DNA of 64,000 nucleotides, taken from Vibrio sp. HA2012 (GTDB lineage: Bacteria; Pseudomonadota; Gammaproteobacteria; Enterobacterales; Vibrionaceae). Positions 30,990 through 40,173 of this stretch are shown here, piece after piece; within the stretch, counting starts at the first letter, position 1; each line of letters begins with the position of its first letter. Made by a program: the position numbers and the translations under genes. The notes under the pieces were generated by a model, which saw only the letters and a list, made by a program, of their open reading frames with translations, made no database searches and was not told the origin of the DNA. Location: the NCBI RefSeq assembly GCF_002812955.1, contig NZ_PFXK01000001.1:806001-870000 (forward strand). The letters run 5' to 3'.

Positions 30990-31025
30990 TTATAAAAAAA
31001 CAGGCTCTGTGATACAGAGCCTGTT
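30990..31025 (-). terminator. Terminator after the chemotaxis cluster
   Basis: A perfect 12-bp stem (AACAGGCTCTGT with ACAGAGCCTGTT) and a 3-nt loop, followed by TTTTTTTAT on the minus strand, lies 40 bp past the DUF2802 gene. It ends the che block before the ccm operon. Confidence 0.92.
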
Positions 31026-31065
31026 GAGGATAAATTATGTCTGATTCAAATAGTAAACGTACCGG

Positions 31066-31569
31066 TCAGCGAGGCTGATTCGCCTTGCGTCTACGCTGCG
31101 CTTTAACGGTACCACCGGGTGTACTGCTTAGCGGTGGTACTTTTTCTTTACCCGCTAATTTATTTTGCAGTGACATCATCAGCTCAGCTTCTGCTTTGGG
31201 CAATTCACACTCTTCAATGAGTTCATTCAAATCTGCGCCAAGTTGCACCATCTTACTGGCTCTGGAGTATAAACGGCTGTCAGCGTCTGTGTGCTCAAGC
31301 TCAGTTACCCGTTCATGCAGGTGCTGAATAACATCTTGCTGCTCTGCAACTTTCTGCCCCAATCCGACAACGACAGAGCGAACCTCAAGCAACTGATTAC
31401 TCGCTTTTTGGACTTCTTTCTCAAAATGACGAATATCCTGACGCTGCCTGTCAATCGTACTCTGCATCCTTTTTCTGCTGCCCCACCAGAGCATCAGAAT
31501 GATACCAATCAGCAGCAATCCTCCGCCCCACAGCAGCGGAAGACTGTCCAGTTGCAACTGTTCAAACAT
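31066..31569 (-). CDS. DUF2802 domain membrane protein
   Basis: Protein of 167 residues found next to cheW in Vibrio and relatives. It has one N-terminal transmembrane helix (about residues 11-28), then a coiled coil (about 33-95), then the conserved DUF2802 segment from about 100 (ASKMVQLGADLNELIEECE) and a basic tail. Its function is not established. Its start overlaps the cheW stop by one base, suggesting a role with the chemotaxis or motility genes. Confidence 0.88.
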   Translation of the reverse strand: MFEQLQLDSLPLLWGGGLLLIGIILMLWWGSRKRMQSTIDRQRQDIRHFEKEVQKASNQLLEVRSVVVGLGQKVAEQQDVIQHLHERVTELEHTDADSRLYSRASKMVQLGADLNELIEECELPKAEAELMMSLQNKLAGKEKVPPLSSTPGGTVKAQRRRKANQPR

Positions 31570-32063
31570 TACAGATGTGCCATTTCATTCCATTCTTCAT
31601 CGGACAGAAGCTTATTCAGGTCGACCAGAATCAGCAACTTACCATCACGGTTGCTGACGCCCTGAATAAATTTAGCACTTTCATCCGAACCGACACTTGG
31701 TGTTGTATCAATTTCTGAAGTGCGCAGATAAACCACTTCTGCCACACTGTCTACCAGAATCCCGATAACCTGACGCTCAGATTCAATCACGATGATGCGT
31801 GTATTATCGGTTACTTCACCCTGCATCAGGCCAAAGCGTGAACGGGTATCAATAACGGTAACCACGTTACCACGTAAGTTGATAATCCCCAGAACGTAAT
31901 CTGGTGCTCCCGGTACTGGTGCAATTTCTGAATAGCGAAGCACTTCACGAACCTGCATTACATTAATGCCGTAAGTCTCTTCTTCCAGTTGGAAAGTTAC
32001 CCACTGAAGTACTTCGTCATTTACCTGATCTTTTCTAACTTCTACTTCATTAACCTGAGACAT
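31569..32063 (-). CDS. cheW: Chemotaxis coupling protein CheW
   Basis: Adaptor linking CheA to chemoreceptors, 164 residues. CheW-fold segments include YGINVMQVREVLRYSEIAPVPGAP, DYVLGIINLRGNVVTVID and LVDLNKLLSDEEW. It lies between parP and the DUF2802 gene with a 78-bp gap from parP. Confidence 0.96.
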   Translation of the reverse strand: MSQVNEVEVRKDQVNDEVLQWVTFQLEEETYGINVMQVREVLRYSEIAPVPGAPDYVLGIINLRGNVVTVIDTRSRFGLMQGEVTDNTRIIVIESERQVIGILVDSVAEVVYLRTSEIDTTPSVGSDESAKFIQGVSNRDGKLLILVDLNKLLSDEEWNEMAHL

Positions 32064-32141
32064 GTTTTATCCTCTTTGTGTCGCTATCGACAAACTTTAT
32101 TAACTATTCCAGCCTGCTAACACTACAGCCCAGTCACTGGT

Positions 32142-33218
32142 TCAATTGCCCAGTGCTTTTACATCCAAACCTGCATCTAACATCAAAATCATAGCTTCAA
32201 CATGAATTAGAGCACACATTTTTTCTTTTACCATTCCGGCAAGCCAAGGGCGTTTACCTGCCTGTTCCCGCCAGCGAACCTTCTCTGTATTTAATAGCTC
32301 GGTTCCCATCAGTTGAGTACTGGCCAGCCCCCAGTGACTTTCCCCCAGCATAACAACATACTGATAAGCCCCTTTATATGCATCATCCGTTAAACGCTCG
32401 GCCATAACCCATTTCGCCGTATCAACAACATCCAGTTGATCGTCTTTACTCGTCTGCAGGCCAAGGTACCAGTTTGGTCGCCCAATCAGGTGGCTCATAT
32501 CACCGATACGGTGAATACCTCCCAGCTCATCCAGAGGTACGGCAAAAGTAACACCGTTTACTTCAAAATACAGTACCTGAAAACTGTTATCCCGGCGGGT
32601 ACTTTCCCACCCCTGATCCAAGATCACATCTGGTTGTGCAGATAATTGAGCCTGACTCTCTTCTTCCACGACAGACTCTGTGGTTACCAGTTCTTCTTCT
32701 GCAAGCGCAGTTACCGGCTCAGATACTAAATCTTCTGTGACTGGTTCTGCTTCCAGAGCACCGATGTCCCAGTCCTGAATTTCATCAGCATCAGCAATAA
32801 CCGTTTCCGTTGCCTCAACAGTGCTCTGCTCCAGGATTGTTTCTATTTCTGATTCTGTCGAGGTATTCAGTGCTTCCAGTTTATCCAGCAGCTTCTGAAT
32901 ATCCTGCAAATCAGGAGCTTCTAATTCATCATATTCAATTTCAGTATAGGAAGTATTATTCTCAGAATGCAGCTGTGTTTGTAATTCCGGTATCTTAGCC
33001 TCAGTTTTTTCTACCAGATGCAGCTCTGCTTCATAACTGACCGGTCCGGAAACCGGATACTCCTTTTGCGACAGCGTCTCTTCTGCTGCATGCTTAACCT
33101 GCGTATCTTCCGGCAACAGCTCCTCAGAAGATTCTTCCCACTCTTCATCCAGAAGTGCCGTAAAATAATCGTTCAGCGCTTCTTCACCCGATAGAATATG
33201 TACAGCTTTACTACTCAT
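32142..33218 (-). CDS. parP: ParP, polar chemosensory array protein
   Basis: Protein of 358 residues with an acidic N-terminal region of about 210 residues and a C-terminal CheW-like domain (FQVLYFEVNGVTFAVPLDEL onward). This matches ParP, whose CheW-like AIF domain joins the array and binds CheA and receptors, and which ParC recruits to the pole. Its place between parC and cheW is the Vibrio order. The acidic region holds LQDIQKLLDKLEAL (103-116), similar to CheY-docking helices. It overlaps parC by eight bases. Confidence 0.9.
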   Translation of the reverse strand: MSSKAVHILSGEEALNDYFTALLDEEWEESSEELLPEDTQVKHAAEETLSQKEYPVSGPVSYEAELHLVEKTEAKIPELQTQLHSENNTSYTEIEYDELEAPDLQDIQKLLDKLEALNTSTESEIETILEQSTVEATETVIADADEIQDWDIGALEAEPVTEDLVSEPVTALAEEELVTTESVVEEESQAQLSAQPDVILDQGWESTRRDNSFQVLYFEVNGVTFAVPLDELGGIHRIGDMSHLIGRPNWYLGLQTSKDDQLDVVDTAKWVMAERLTDDAYKGAYQYVVMLGESHWGLASTQLMGTELLNTEKVRWREQAGKRPWLAGMVKEKMCALIHVEAMILMLDAGLDVKALGN

Positions 33219-33987
33219 TTATCGCTAACCTCTCCAGATAAATAAGCAGTTGCTTATAGGCAAAAACACCCCGGCTGCCCTCAGCAAAATGAGATGCTGG
33301 CAGATTTCTCAAACTCGCGTCCCGGAATTTAGTATCGATTGGTACAGCGGAATTCCAGACCTGATCCGGATAATCTTTTTTCAGTTGTGTGAGGGTTTGC
33401 AACGAGGCTTTCGTTCGCTTATCGTACATTGTTGGGACAATGGTTGTCTTAAATATACGCTGCCGGGATTTCTGCATAATAGCCAGAGTACGGATCATCC
33501 GCTCCAGCCCTTTCATCGCCAGAAATTCCGTCTGAACCGGGATAAGAATACGGTCACTGGCTGCCAGTGCATTAACCATCATAACACCGAGTATCGGCGG
33601 ACAGTCTATCAGCACATAATCATAATCACCGTGTAGTGCCATCAAGGCGCGCTTCAGAATCAGCCCCATCCCATTACGATTTCCCATCACACGATCCAGT
33701 GTAGCCAAAGACATATGTGCAGGAACAAGATCAATATTTTCAATCTCTGTGCCCAATATCATTGATGACACTGAATTCTTGGTGATTTCCGGGAGCTGAA
33801 AAAGGTCAAACAGACTTTTCTCTACCGTATCAGAATCAAACCCCAGATAAGTCGTCAGTGAGGCATGAGGATCGGTATCCACCAATAATACTCTGTGTCC
33901 TTTTTTGCTCAGCAAACCAGCCAGTGTGACTGTAGTGGTCGTTTTTCCGACGCCACCTTTCTGATTCGCGACACTCCAGACAATCAT
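33211..33987 (-). CDS. parC: ParC, polar localisation ParA-family ATPase
   Basis: ParA/MinD-type ATPase of 258 residues with a deviant Walker A, KGGVGKTTTT, at 10-19 and the motifs LLVDTDPHASLTTYLG and LIDCPPILG. In Vibrio, ParC localises chemotaxis arrays to the old pole through HubP and ParP. Its position directly after cheB and overlapping parP supports that identity over a plasmid-type ParA. Confidence 0.92.
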   Translation of the reverse strand: MIVWSVANQKGGVGKTTTTVTLAGLLSKKGHRVLLVDTDPHASLTTYLGFDSDTVEKSLFDLFQLPEITKNSVSSMILGTEIENIDLVPAHMSLATLDRVMGNRNGMGLILKRALMALHGDYDYVLIDCPPILGVMMVNALAASDRILIPVQTEFLAMKGLERMIRTLAIMQKSRQRIFKTTIVPTMYDKRTKASLQTLTQLKKDYPDQVWNSAVPIDTKFRDASLRNLPASHFAEGSRGVFAYKQLLIYLERLAINE

Positions 33988-33996
33988 TGATGCCCC

Positions 33997-35106
33997 CTAA
34001 GACAGACCAACTTCAACAAGCATCCGCTCAGAAATACGTTCCAACGGAAGATCTTCCGATGAAATACCAGCCTTAGCTACTGCCTGCGGCATACCATAAA
34101 CAACGCAGCTCTCTTCATCCTGAGCCCAGATAGTAGAACCAGCCGACTTCAGCATGCGTGCCCCTTCACGACCATCAGCCCCCATTCCTGTCAGGATCAT
34201 GGACAAGACTTTATCCTGAAAAACTTTTGCAGCAGAACCGAAAGTCACATCAACGCACGGCTTATAGTTCATCCGCTCTCCGCCATCAACAATACGTAAT
34301 CTGGCCGCTCCCGGGCGTCCATCAACCATCATCTGCATCCCACCCGGAGCCAGATAAGCAACGCCCGGTTTCAGAGTATCGCCATCTTCAGCTTCCTTAA
34401 CCTGAATCTTACATAATGAATTCAGACGGGCTGCAAATGCAGACGTAAATGTCGCAGGCATATGCTGGATCAGTACAATCGGATGAGGATAGTTCGCCGG
34501 CAAACGAGTCAGAATTTTCTGCAGAGCCACCGGCCCTCCGGTAGACGTGCCGATAGCGGTTAACTGATATTTTTTCCCGGTTGCCTTAAAACGGGCAGGG
34601 GCTTTGATCTCAGCCTTAGGCGCAGGTGAAACACCACGAGATGCCGGTAACGGTGCTCGCGGGGCAGCGGTTGTCACAGATGCCGATGGTGTGCGACGTA
34701 AAAAAGCACGCTTTCTGGCGATTTCAACAACCCGTTGTTGCAACAACTGAGTAGCTTCATCACGGTTGCGGGCAATGTCCTCGAACTTTTTCGGTAAAAA
34801 GTCCAGAGCCCCGGCATCCAAAGCATCTAGCGTCGCCCTCGCCCCTTCATGAGTCAGGGACGAGAACATCAGGATAGGAGTCGGCTGCACTTTCATTATT
34901 TCTCGCACAGCGGTAATACCGTCCATAACCGGCATCTCAATATCCATAGTTATTACATCAGGCTTAAGCTGAGTAACTTTTTGAATCGCTTCTTTGCCGT
35001 TTGTTGCCACATCCATAACTTCAAGACGCGGATCAGAGTTAATAATTTCACTGACTCTGCGACGGAAAAAGCTCGAATCATCAACAACTAGTACTTTTAC
35101 TGCCAT
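33997..35106 (-). CDS. cheB: Chemotaxis methylesterase CheB
   Basis: Response regulator that removes methyl groups from and deamidates chemoreceptors. It has 369 residues: a receiver domain with phosphoacceptor D55 in VITMDIEMP, a Pro/Ala linker (about 140-175), and a methylesterase domain with S188 (GTSTGGP), H215 (IQHMPATF) and D311 (GMGADGREG). It is 10 bp after cheA. Confidence 0.97.
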   Translation of the reverse strand: MAVKVLVVDDSSFFRRRVSEIINSDPRLEVMDVATNGKEAIQKVTQLKPDVITMDIEMPVMDGITAVREIMKVQPTPILMFSSLTHEGARATLDALDAGALDFLPKKFEDIARNRDEATQLLQQRVVEIARKRAFLRRTPSASVTTAAPRAPLPASRGVSPAPKAEIKAPARFKATGKKYQLTAIGTSTGGPVALQKILTRLPANYPHPIVLIQHMPATFTSAFAARLNSLCKIQVKEAEDGDTLKPGVAYLAPGGMQMMVDGRPGAARLRIVDGGERMNYKPCVDVTFGSAAKVFQDKVLSMILTGMGADGREGARMLKSAGSTIWAQDEESCVVYGMPQAVAKAGISSEDLPLERISERMLVEVGLS

Positions 35107-35116
35107 AGGTTCCTTC

Positions 35117-37348
35117 TTACATACGTGACCGGGTCGCGTACTCTTTTAATAAATTAGGTACATCAAGAATCAGTGCAATGTGACCATCACTGGTGATGGT
35201 TGCACCAGCCATACCGGGAGTACCTTGCAGCAGGGCATCCAATGGTTTAATAACCACTTCTTCCTGACCTATCAGATTATCCACGACAAAACCGACCCGC
35301 TGACTTCCCAACTGAACAATCACCACATGACCATGACCCTCTCTCTGATCACGCATACCGGCACTCGGTACCAGCCAGTTCTGCAGATAGAAAAGTGGAA
35401 TAGATTTGTCACGTACAATAATGGTTAGCTGACCATCAACCACATTGGTCTTACTCAGATCCAGATTGAAGATTTCATTCACGCTGGCCAGAGGCAATGC
35501 AAAAGGCTGCTCACAGACACCGACCATCAGAGTCGGAAGGATTGCCAGAGTCAGTGGTACTTTGATGGTAATCTTCGTACCCTTACCCATTTCTGAATCA
35601 ACATCCACAGAACCGTTTAAGGTATTAATGGCCGTTTTAACTACATCCATGCCTACACCACGGCCGGAAATATCAGATATCTGCTCCTTACTGGAAAAGC
35701 CCGGAGCAAAAATAAGATTGAAACATTCTTTATCCGTTAAGCGCGATGCAGCTTCTGCATCCATCAGACCACGTTTTACTGCAATACCCCGCAGCTTATC
35801 CGGATCCATACCGCTACCGTCATCAACAATTGCCAATTGAATATGGTCACCTTCCTGAGAAGCAGAAAGAGTCACCTTGCCCGTCCGGGATTTGCCGGCT
35901 TTCACCCGGTCTTCCGGTAATTCGATACCATGGTCTACAGAGTTTCGCACTAAGTGGATCAATGGATCAGCCAAGGCTTCAACCAGATTCTTATCCAGGT
36001 CAGTATCTTCACCACGCATTTCCAGCACGATATCTTTTTTCAGGTTACGGGCAAGATCCCGAACCACGCGCGGGAAGCGGCCAAATACTTTCTTGATTGG
36101 CTGCATCCGGGTTTTCATTACAGCACCCTGCAGGTCAGCAGTAACAATATCCAGGTTACCAACCGCTTTGGACATCTCTTCATCATTACGGTTAAGACCC
36201 AGACTGACCAAGCGGTTACGAACAAGAACCAGCTCACCAACCATGTTCATAATGGTATCCAGCGTAGAGGTATCTACACGAACCGTTGCTTCTGCCTGAG
36301 GTTTAGCCGGTGCGGTGGCTTTCTTTTCAGCAACTGCTTTTGCGGCAGGCTGAGGAGCAGGAACCGCAGCTGGTTTAGGCGCAGGAACCGGAGCCTTAGG
36401 AGCTTCCGCTTTAACAGGAGCTGGTGCCGGTGCATTGGCTACCGGATTTGCAGAAGCAGGCCGGGTTGCCATTTCCAGTTCTTCGATAGACGGGCCTTTA
36501 CCTACCCCGTGTAACTGATCCAGAAGCTTTTCAAATTCATCATCTGTCATCAGATCATCGCCAGCAGCAGCCGGTGGCGGAGTAACGGACTTAGCTGGCT
36601 CGGCAACCGCCATGCCCGGAGCACCACCTTTACCGTGTAGCTCATCCAGTAACTTTTCAAATTCATCATCAGTGATGTCATCACTGGCACCGGCTGCTAC
36701 AGGAGACGCTACTTTAGGTGCCGCAGGCTGCGTCGGTGCTTTTGCCGGGCTGGAACCCGGCGCGCCGCCTTTACCATGTAACTCATCCAGCAGTTTTTCA
36801 AACTCATCCTGAGTAATATCATCAATAGAACCGCCAGCCGTCAGTGGAACTGGAGATGGCTCTGCAGCCGTCACTTCAACAACGACTTCCGGTTCTGCAA
36901 CCATTTCAGGTTCAACGACAGGAGGGTCTTCTGCTGCCGGTTGACTCTCTTCAGCCCCGCCAGGCTGGCTCAGACGGTGCAGCTCACCCAGCAATACCGG
37001 ATCCGCAGGTTCCAGAGGTTCCCGCTCCTGAACAGCAGCAAACATAACATTAATGGTATCCAGCGCCTGCAGAATCGTATCCATCAGGTCTGCTGTCACC
37101 TGCCGCTGACCATTTCTCAGGATATCGAATACGTTTTCTGCCCCGTGACAGGCATCAACAAGTTCTGTTAAAGAAAGGAAACCCGCGCCACCCTTTACTG
37201 TGTGGAAACCACGGAAAATGGCATTTAACAGATCCCTATCATCGGGATTATTCTCCAGCTCGATAAGTTGCTCGGATAACAGCTCTAATATTTCCCCGGC
37301 TTCGACTAAAAAGTCCTGAAGGATATCTTCATCTAGTTCATAGCTCAT
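35117..37348 (-). CDS. cheA: Chemotaxis histidine kinase CheA
   Basis: Sensor kinase that phosphorylates CheY and CheB. It has 743 residues. P1 has H49 in [13 protein letters not shown]. There is no recognisable globular P2; instead residues 176-285 carry three [12 protein letters not shown] repeats in Ala/Pro-rich linker. P3 dimerisation begins near [13 protein letters not shown], the P4 ATPase has [21 protein letters not shown] and GRGVGMDVV, and the C-terminal P5 is CheW-like. It lies between cheZ and cheB with short gaps. Confidence 0.97.
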   Translation of the reverse strand: MSYELDEDILQDFLVEAGEILELLSEQLIELENNPDDRDLLNAIFRGFHTVKGGAGFLSLTELVDACHGAENVFDILRNGQRQVTADLMDTILQALDTINVMFAAVQEREPLEPADPVLLGELHRLSQPGGAEESQPAAEDPPVVEPEMVAEPEVVVEVTAAEPSPVPLTAGGSIDDITQDEFEKLLDELHGKGGAPGSSPAKAPTQPAAPKVASPVAAGASDDITDDEFEKLLDELHGKGGAPGMAVAEPAKSVTPPPAAAGDDLMTDDEFEKLLDQLHGVGKGPSIEELEMATRPASANPVANAPAPAPVKAEAPKAPVPAPKPAAVPAPQPAAKAVAEKKATAPAKPQAEATVRVDTSTLDTIMNMVGELVLVRNRLVSLGLNRNDEEMSKAVGNLDIVTADLQGAVMKTRMQPIKKVFGRFPRVVRDLARNLKKDIVLEMRGEDTDLDKNLVEALADPLIHLVRNSVDHGIELPEDRVKAGKSRTGKVTLSASQEGDHIQLAIVDDGSGMDPDKLRGIAVKRGLMDAEAASRLTDKECFNLIFAPGFSSKEQISDISGRGVGMDVVKTAINTLNGSVDVDSEMGKGTKITIKVPLTLAILPTLMVGVCEQPFALPLASVNEIFNLDLSKTNVVDGQLTIIVRDKSIPLFYLQNWLVPSAGMRDQREGHGHVVIVQLGSQRVGFVVDNLIGQEEVVIKPLDALLQGTPGMAGATITSDGHIALILDVPNLLKEYATRSRM
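36494..36823 (-). repeat. Three [12 protein letters not shown] motif repeats in cheA linker
   Basis: CheA residues 176-197, 223-244 and 264-285 are near-identical copies of D-D-[IL]-[TM][13 protein letters not shown], spaced by Ala/Pro linkers. They occupy the place of the P2 domain and resemble the FliM N-terminal CheY-binding peptide. Confidence 0.9.
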
Positions 37349-37357
37349 AAATTACCC

Positions 37358-38077
37358 TTAGAATCCAAGACTCGATAACAAGTCATCGACATCGTCCTGA
37401 GATGAAACAGCGTCTTCTCGTTCATGAGGGTTCAGTATCGGCCCCTCAGCTTCAATAGAAGCTTTTTTTACTGTCTCAGATTGAATATCTGGTTGTTCAA
37501 CACCAAATGCAGTCACAATTTCGACTAATCTGTCTTCAACTTCACGCACTAACGTAATCACCCGTGTGATAATCTGTCCGGTCAGATCCTGAAAATCCTG
37601 AGCCATCAGAATGTCCGTCAGTTGACTACGTAATTCAGTACTGTCCCCTTCCACCTGACAGAGCAATTTGTCTATCTTATAGCAAAGTGCCTTAAAATCC
37701 GTAAGCGCTATGCGCCCCTTCATCAGTTCATTCCAGGTTGGCCTGACTTGCAGCAGGCACTCGTGAAGGTTATCTGCAATGGGGAGAGAACTTTCTACCG
37801 CATCCATTGTACGGTTAGCTGCCATTTCAGTCTTCGCGATAACATATTCCAGTCTGTCCCTGGCATCAGGAATTTCTTCTCTGGCGATTTCACTCATTCT
37901 GGGATCATTCCGGAAATTATTGAGTGCATCGTGCAAATGTCTGGTCAATGAACCTACTTCCTGAAGCATAGGGTGATCCTTGCCCAGAAATAGTGACTGA
38001 ACTATCTGATTGGCTTCATCCTGCTGACCGTTTTCCAGCAGGGTTACCATCTGTTTAGCTTGCTCTAATGAAATCAT
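37358..38077 (-). CDS. cheZ: CheY-P phosphatase CheZ
   Basis: Removes phosphate from CheY. It has 239 residues, mostly helical, forming a long hairpin. The catalytic region is AQDFQDLTGQ at 159-168. The C-terminal CheY-binding helix SQDDVDDLLSSLGF (226-239) is nearly identical to that of E. coli. It lies between cheY and cheA. Confidence 0.97.
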   Translation of the reverse strand: MISLEQAKQMVTLLENGQQDEANQIVQSLFLGKDHPMLQEVGSLTRHLHDALNNFRNDPRMSEIAREEIPDARDRLEYVIAKTEMAANRTMDAVESSLPIADNLHECLLQVRPTWNELMKGRIALTDFKALCYKIDKLLCQVEGDSTELRSQLTDILMAQDFQDLTGQIITRVITLVREVEDRLVEIVTAFGVEQPDIQSETVKKASIEAEGPILNPHEREDAVSSQDDVDDLLSSLGF

Positions 38078-38132
38078 CCTAAAAAGATCCTTCCAACGCA
38101 GTATTTGATATTTTTAAATTATTATCAATGAA

Positions 38133-38513
38133 TTACAGACGTTCGAAGATCTTATCAAGCTTCTCTTTCAACGTTGCTGCTGTAAATGGCTTAACGATGT
38201 AGCCGTTCACGCCAGCCTGAGCAGCTTCGATGATCTGCTCACGCTTTGCTTCTGCTGTAATCATCAGCACAGGAAGATGCTTCAGTTCATCATCTGCACG
38301 AATATTTTTGAGCAGATCAATCCCCTGCATTCCTGGCATATTCCAGTCAGTCACAACAAAGTCAAATTCACCATTTTTCAACATTGGTAGCGCAGTCAAG
38401 CCGTCATCTGCTTCCTGAGTATTGTTAAAGCCCAGGTCACGCAGCAGGTTTTTTACAATTCGGCGCATTGTTGAAAAGTCATCAACAATGAGGATCTTCA
38501 TGTTTTTATTCAA
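38133..38513 (-). CDS. cheY: Chemotaxis response regulator CheY
   Basis: Single-domain response regulator that switches the flagellar motor; 126 residues with the start chosen. Phosphoacceptor D56 lies in VVTDWNMPG, with acidic D11 and D12 and the conserved lysine in IVKPFTA. The sequence closely resembles Vibrio CheY3. GGAGG lies 5 nt before a TTG that yields [10 protein letters not shown], so I prefer that start. A GTG four codons upstream overlaps the ribosome site, and the internal ATG is too far from it. Confidence 0.95.
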   Translation of the reverse strand: MNKNMKILIVDDFSTMRRIVKNLLRDLGFNNTQEADDGLTALPMLKNGEFDFVVTDWNMPGMQGIDLLKNIRADDELKHLPVLMITAEAKREQIIEAAQAGVNGYIVKPFTAATLKEKLDKIFERL

Positions 38514-38545
38514 AATTACCTCCACTGAGGTTCAAGTCAGTGTAA

Positions 38546-39280
38546 TTAATTATGTTGTGTCCACGCACTGAGCTTAGCACGTAAACGTTGCATTGATTGG
38601 CTATGTATCTGGCTAACGCGAGATTCGCTGACACCCAACACTTCTCCAATTTCTTTTAAATTTAGCTCTTCATCATAATAAAGTGAAAGAACTAATGCTT
38701 CCCTTTCAGGTAAACTTTTGATCGATTCGACCAAAGCATGGCGAAAATTCTCGTCTGCAACCCCCTGAAAAGGGGTATTTTCTTCCGCTTCTTCAAGCGG
38801 AGAAATAACATCTTCGGAAACCCCTAAATCGTCTATACCAACCAAGCGTGAACAATTTATATCGGAAAGCGCAGAATGATACTCTTTCAGCGACATTTCA
38901 AGATGTTTTGCAACTTCCGCGTCCGTAGGATCACGTTTTAATTTCATTTCAAGCTCATGAATAGCCTGACTGATAGTACGATTATTCCGGTGTACAGAAC
39001 GGGGAACCCAGTCGCCTTTCCGTACTTCATCCAGCATAGCACCCCGGATACGAATACCCGCATAGGTTTCAAAACTTGCACCTTTGGTACTGTCATAGTT
39101 CTGCTGAGCTTCAATCAGGCCAATCATACCAGCCTGAATCAGATCATCGACTAATACACTCGGCGGCAGGCGCCCCAGCAAATGGTGAGCGATGCGCTTA
39201 ACCAAATCTGAATACTGCTCCAGAAATGACTGCTGACCTCTAACGTTTGCACGTTGGTCATATGTCAGCACCTTATTCAC
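38546..39280 (-). CDS. fliA: Flagellar sigma factor FliA (sigma-28)
   Basis: Alternative sigma factor for late (class IV) flagellar genes, 244 residues. Region 2 (QQNYDSTKGASFETYAGIRI and RGAMLDEVRKGDWVPRSVHR), region 3 and region 4 (EIGEVLGVSESRVSQIHSQS) are all present. The start is TTG or the next codon GTG. I use GTG (MNKVLTYD), with AGGAG 9 nt upstream. It overlaps the end of flhG. Confidence 0.95.
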   Translation of the reverse strand: MNKVLTYDQRANVRGQQSFLEQYSDLVKRIAHHLLGRLPPSVLVDDLIQAGMIGLIEAQQNYDSTKGASFETYAGIRIRGAMLDEVRKGDWVPRSVHRNNRTISQAIHELEMKLKRDPTDAEVAKHLEMSLKEYHSALSDINCSRLVGIDDLGVSEDVISPLEEAEENTPFQGVADENFRHALVESIKSLPEREALVLSLYYDEELNLKEIGEVLGVSESRVSQIHSQSMQRLRAKLSAWTQHN

Positions 39281-40160
39281 CAAAAGGCTCTCCTACAGGT
39301 TCTCGTCTATTGAGCAGTCTCTCTACAAAAAATTCCAGATGGCCGCTCGGTGTATTTGGTATAGGCCAGGTCAGGGCTTTATTCGCCAGCGAACTGATCG
39401 CCAATGCAGCCGGAGAGCGCGGGAACGCATCTACCACAATTTTCTGTTTTTTTACTGCCTGTCTAACTTTATCATCTAACGGTATACATGCTACGAGTTC
39501 AAGGCTCACATTCAAGAAGCGCTCTGTGACCAATGTCAACTTTGCAAACAATTCCCGGCCTTCACGGTAGCTTCTGACCATATTTGCAACAATTTTAAAA
39601 CGTTGTACCTGATGTTCACGACTCAATAGCTTAATTAAAGCATATGCATCAGTAATTGACGTAGGTTCATCACAAACTACAACCATAACATCCTGCGCCG
39701 CACGTGAAAAACTCACGACCATGTCGGATATGCCAGCAGCAGTATCAATTAATAATACATCCATCTCTTCTTCAAGAGTACCAAATGCACGAATTAATCC
39801 TACATGCTGAGCATGGCTCAGTTCCGTCATACTCTGCGTACCGGAAGTCGCCGGGATAATCTTTATACCATAAGGACCTTCAACCATCGCATCTTTAAGT
39901 TCGCACTCACCAGCCAGAACATGGCTCAGGTTCCGGGTGGGTCTAATGCCAAGCATGACATCCACATTAGCCAGCCCTAGGTCAGCATCAAGTACCATCA
40001 CTTTTTTACCCTGTCGGGCCATTGCAATGGCGACCCCCAGAGTCACGTTAGTTTTACCCACACCACCTTTACCGCCAGTTACCGAAATAACCTTTGTCAG
40101 AGTTGGCTGTGTTAAACGGCGCAAGCCGCTTGCTTGGTCTTGTATCATATTCTCTGTCAT
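39273..40160 (-). CDS. flhG: Flagellar number regulator FlhG
   Basis: MinD/ParA-type ATPase that limits the number of polar flagella by opposing FlhF and FlrA. With the start MTENMIQDQ it has 295 residues. The deviant Walker A is GGKGGVGKTN, followed by MVLDADLGLANVD and LLIDTAAGISD. An in-frame upstream extension overlaps flhF and does not match the family, so it is excluded. It lies between flhF and fliA. Confidence 0.95.
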   Translation of the reverse strand: MTENMIQDQASGLRRLTQPTLTKVISVTGGKGGVGKTNVTLGVAIAMARQGKKVMVLDADLGLANVDVMLGIRPTRNLSHVLAGECELKDAMVEGPYGIKIIPATSGTQSMTELSHAQHVGLIRAFGTLEEEMDVLLIDTAAGISDMVVSFSRAAQDVMVVVCDEPTSITDAYALIKLLSREHQVQRFKIVANMVRSYREGRELFAKLTLVTERFLNVSLELVACIPLDDKVRQAVKKQKIVVDAFPRSPAALAISSLANKALTWPIPNTPSGHLEFFVERLLNRREPVGEPFGE

Positions 40161-40173
40161 AATCGTCCGCCGC

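Noticed and set aside
32084..32091. GTCGATAG on the minus strand as a sigma-28 -10 box before cheW
   Set aside because: No TAAAG element at the right spacing; the nearest TAAAG is only a few bases away.
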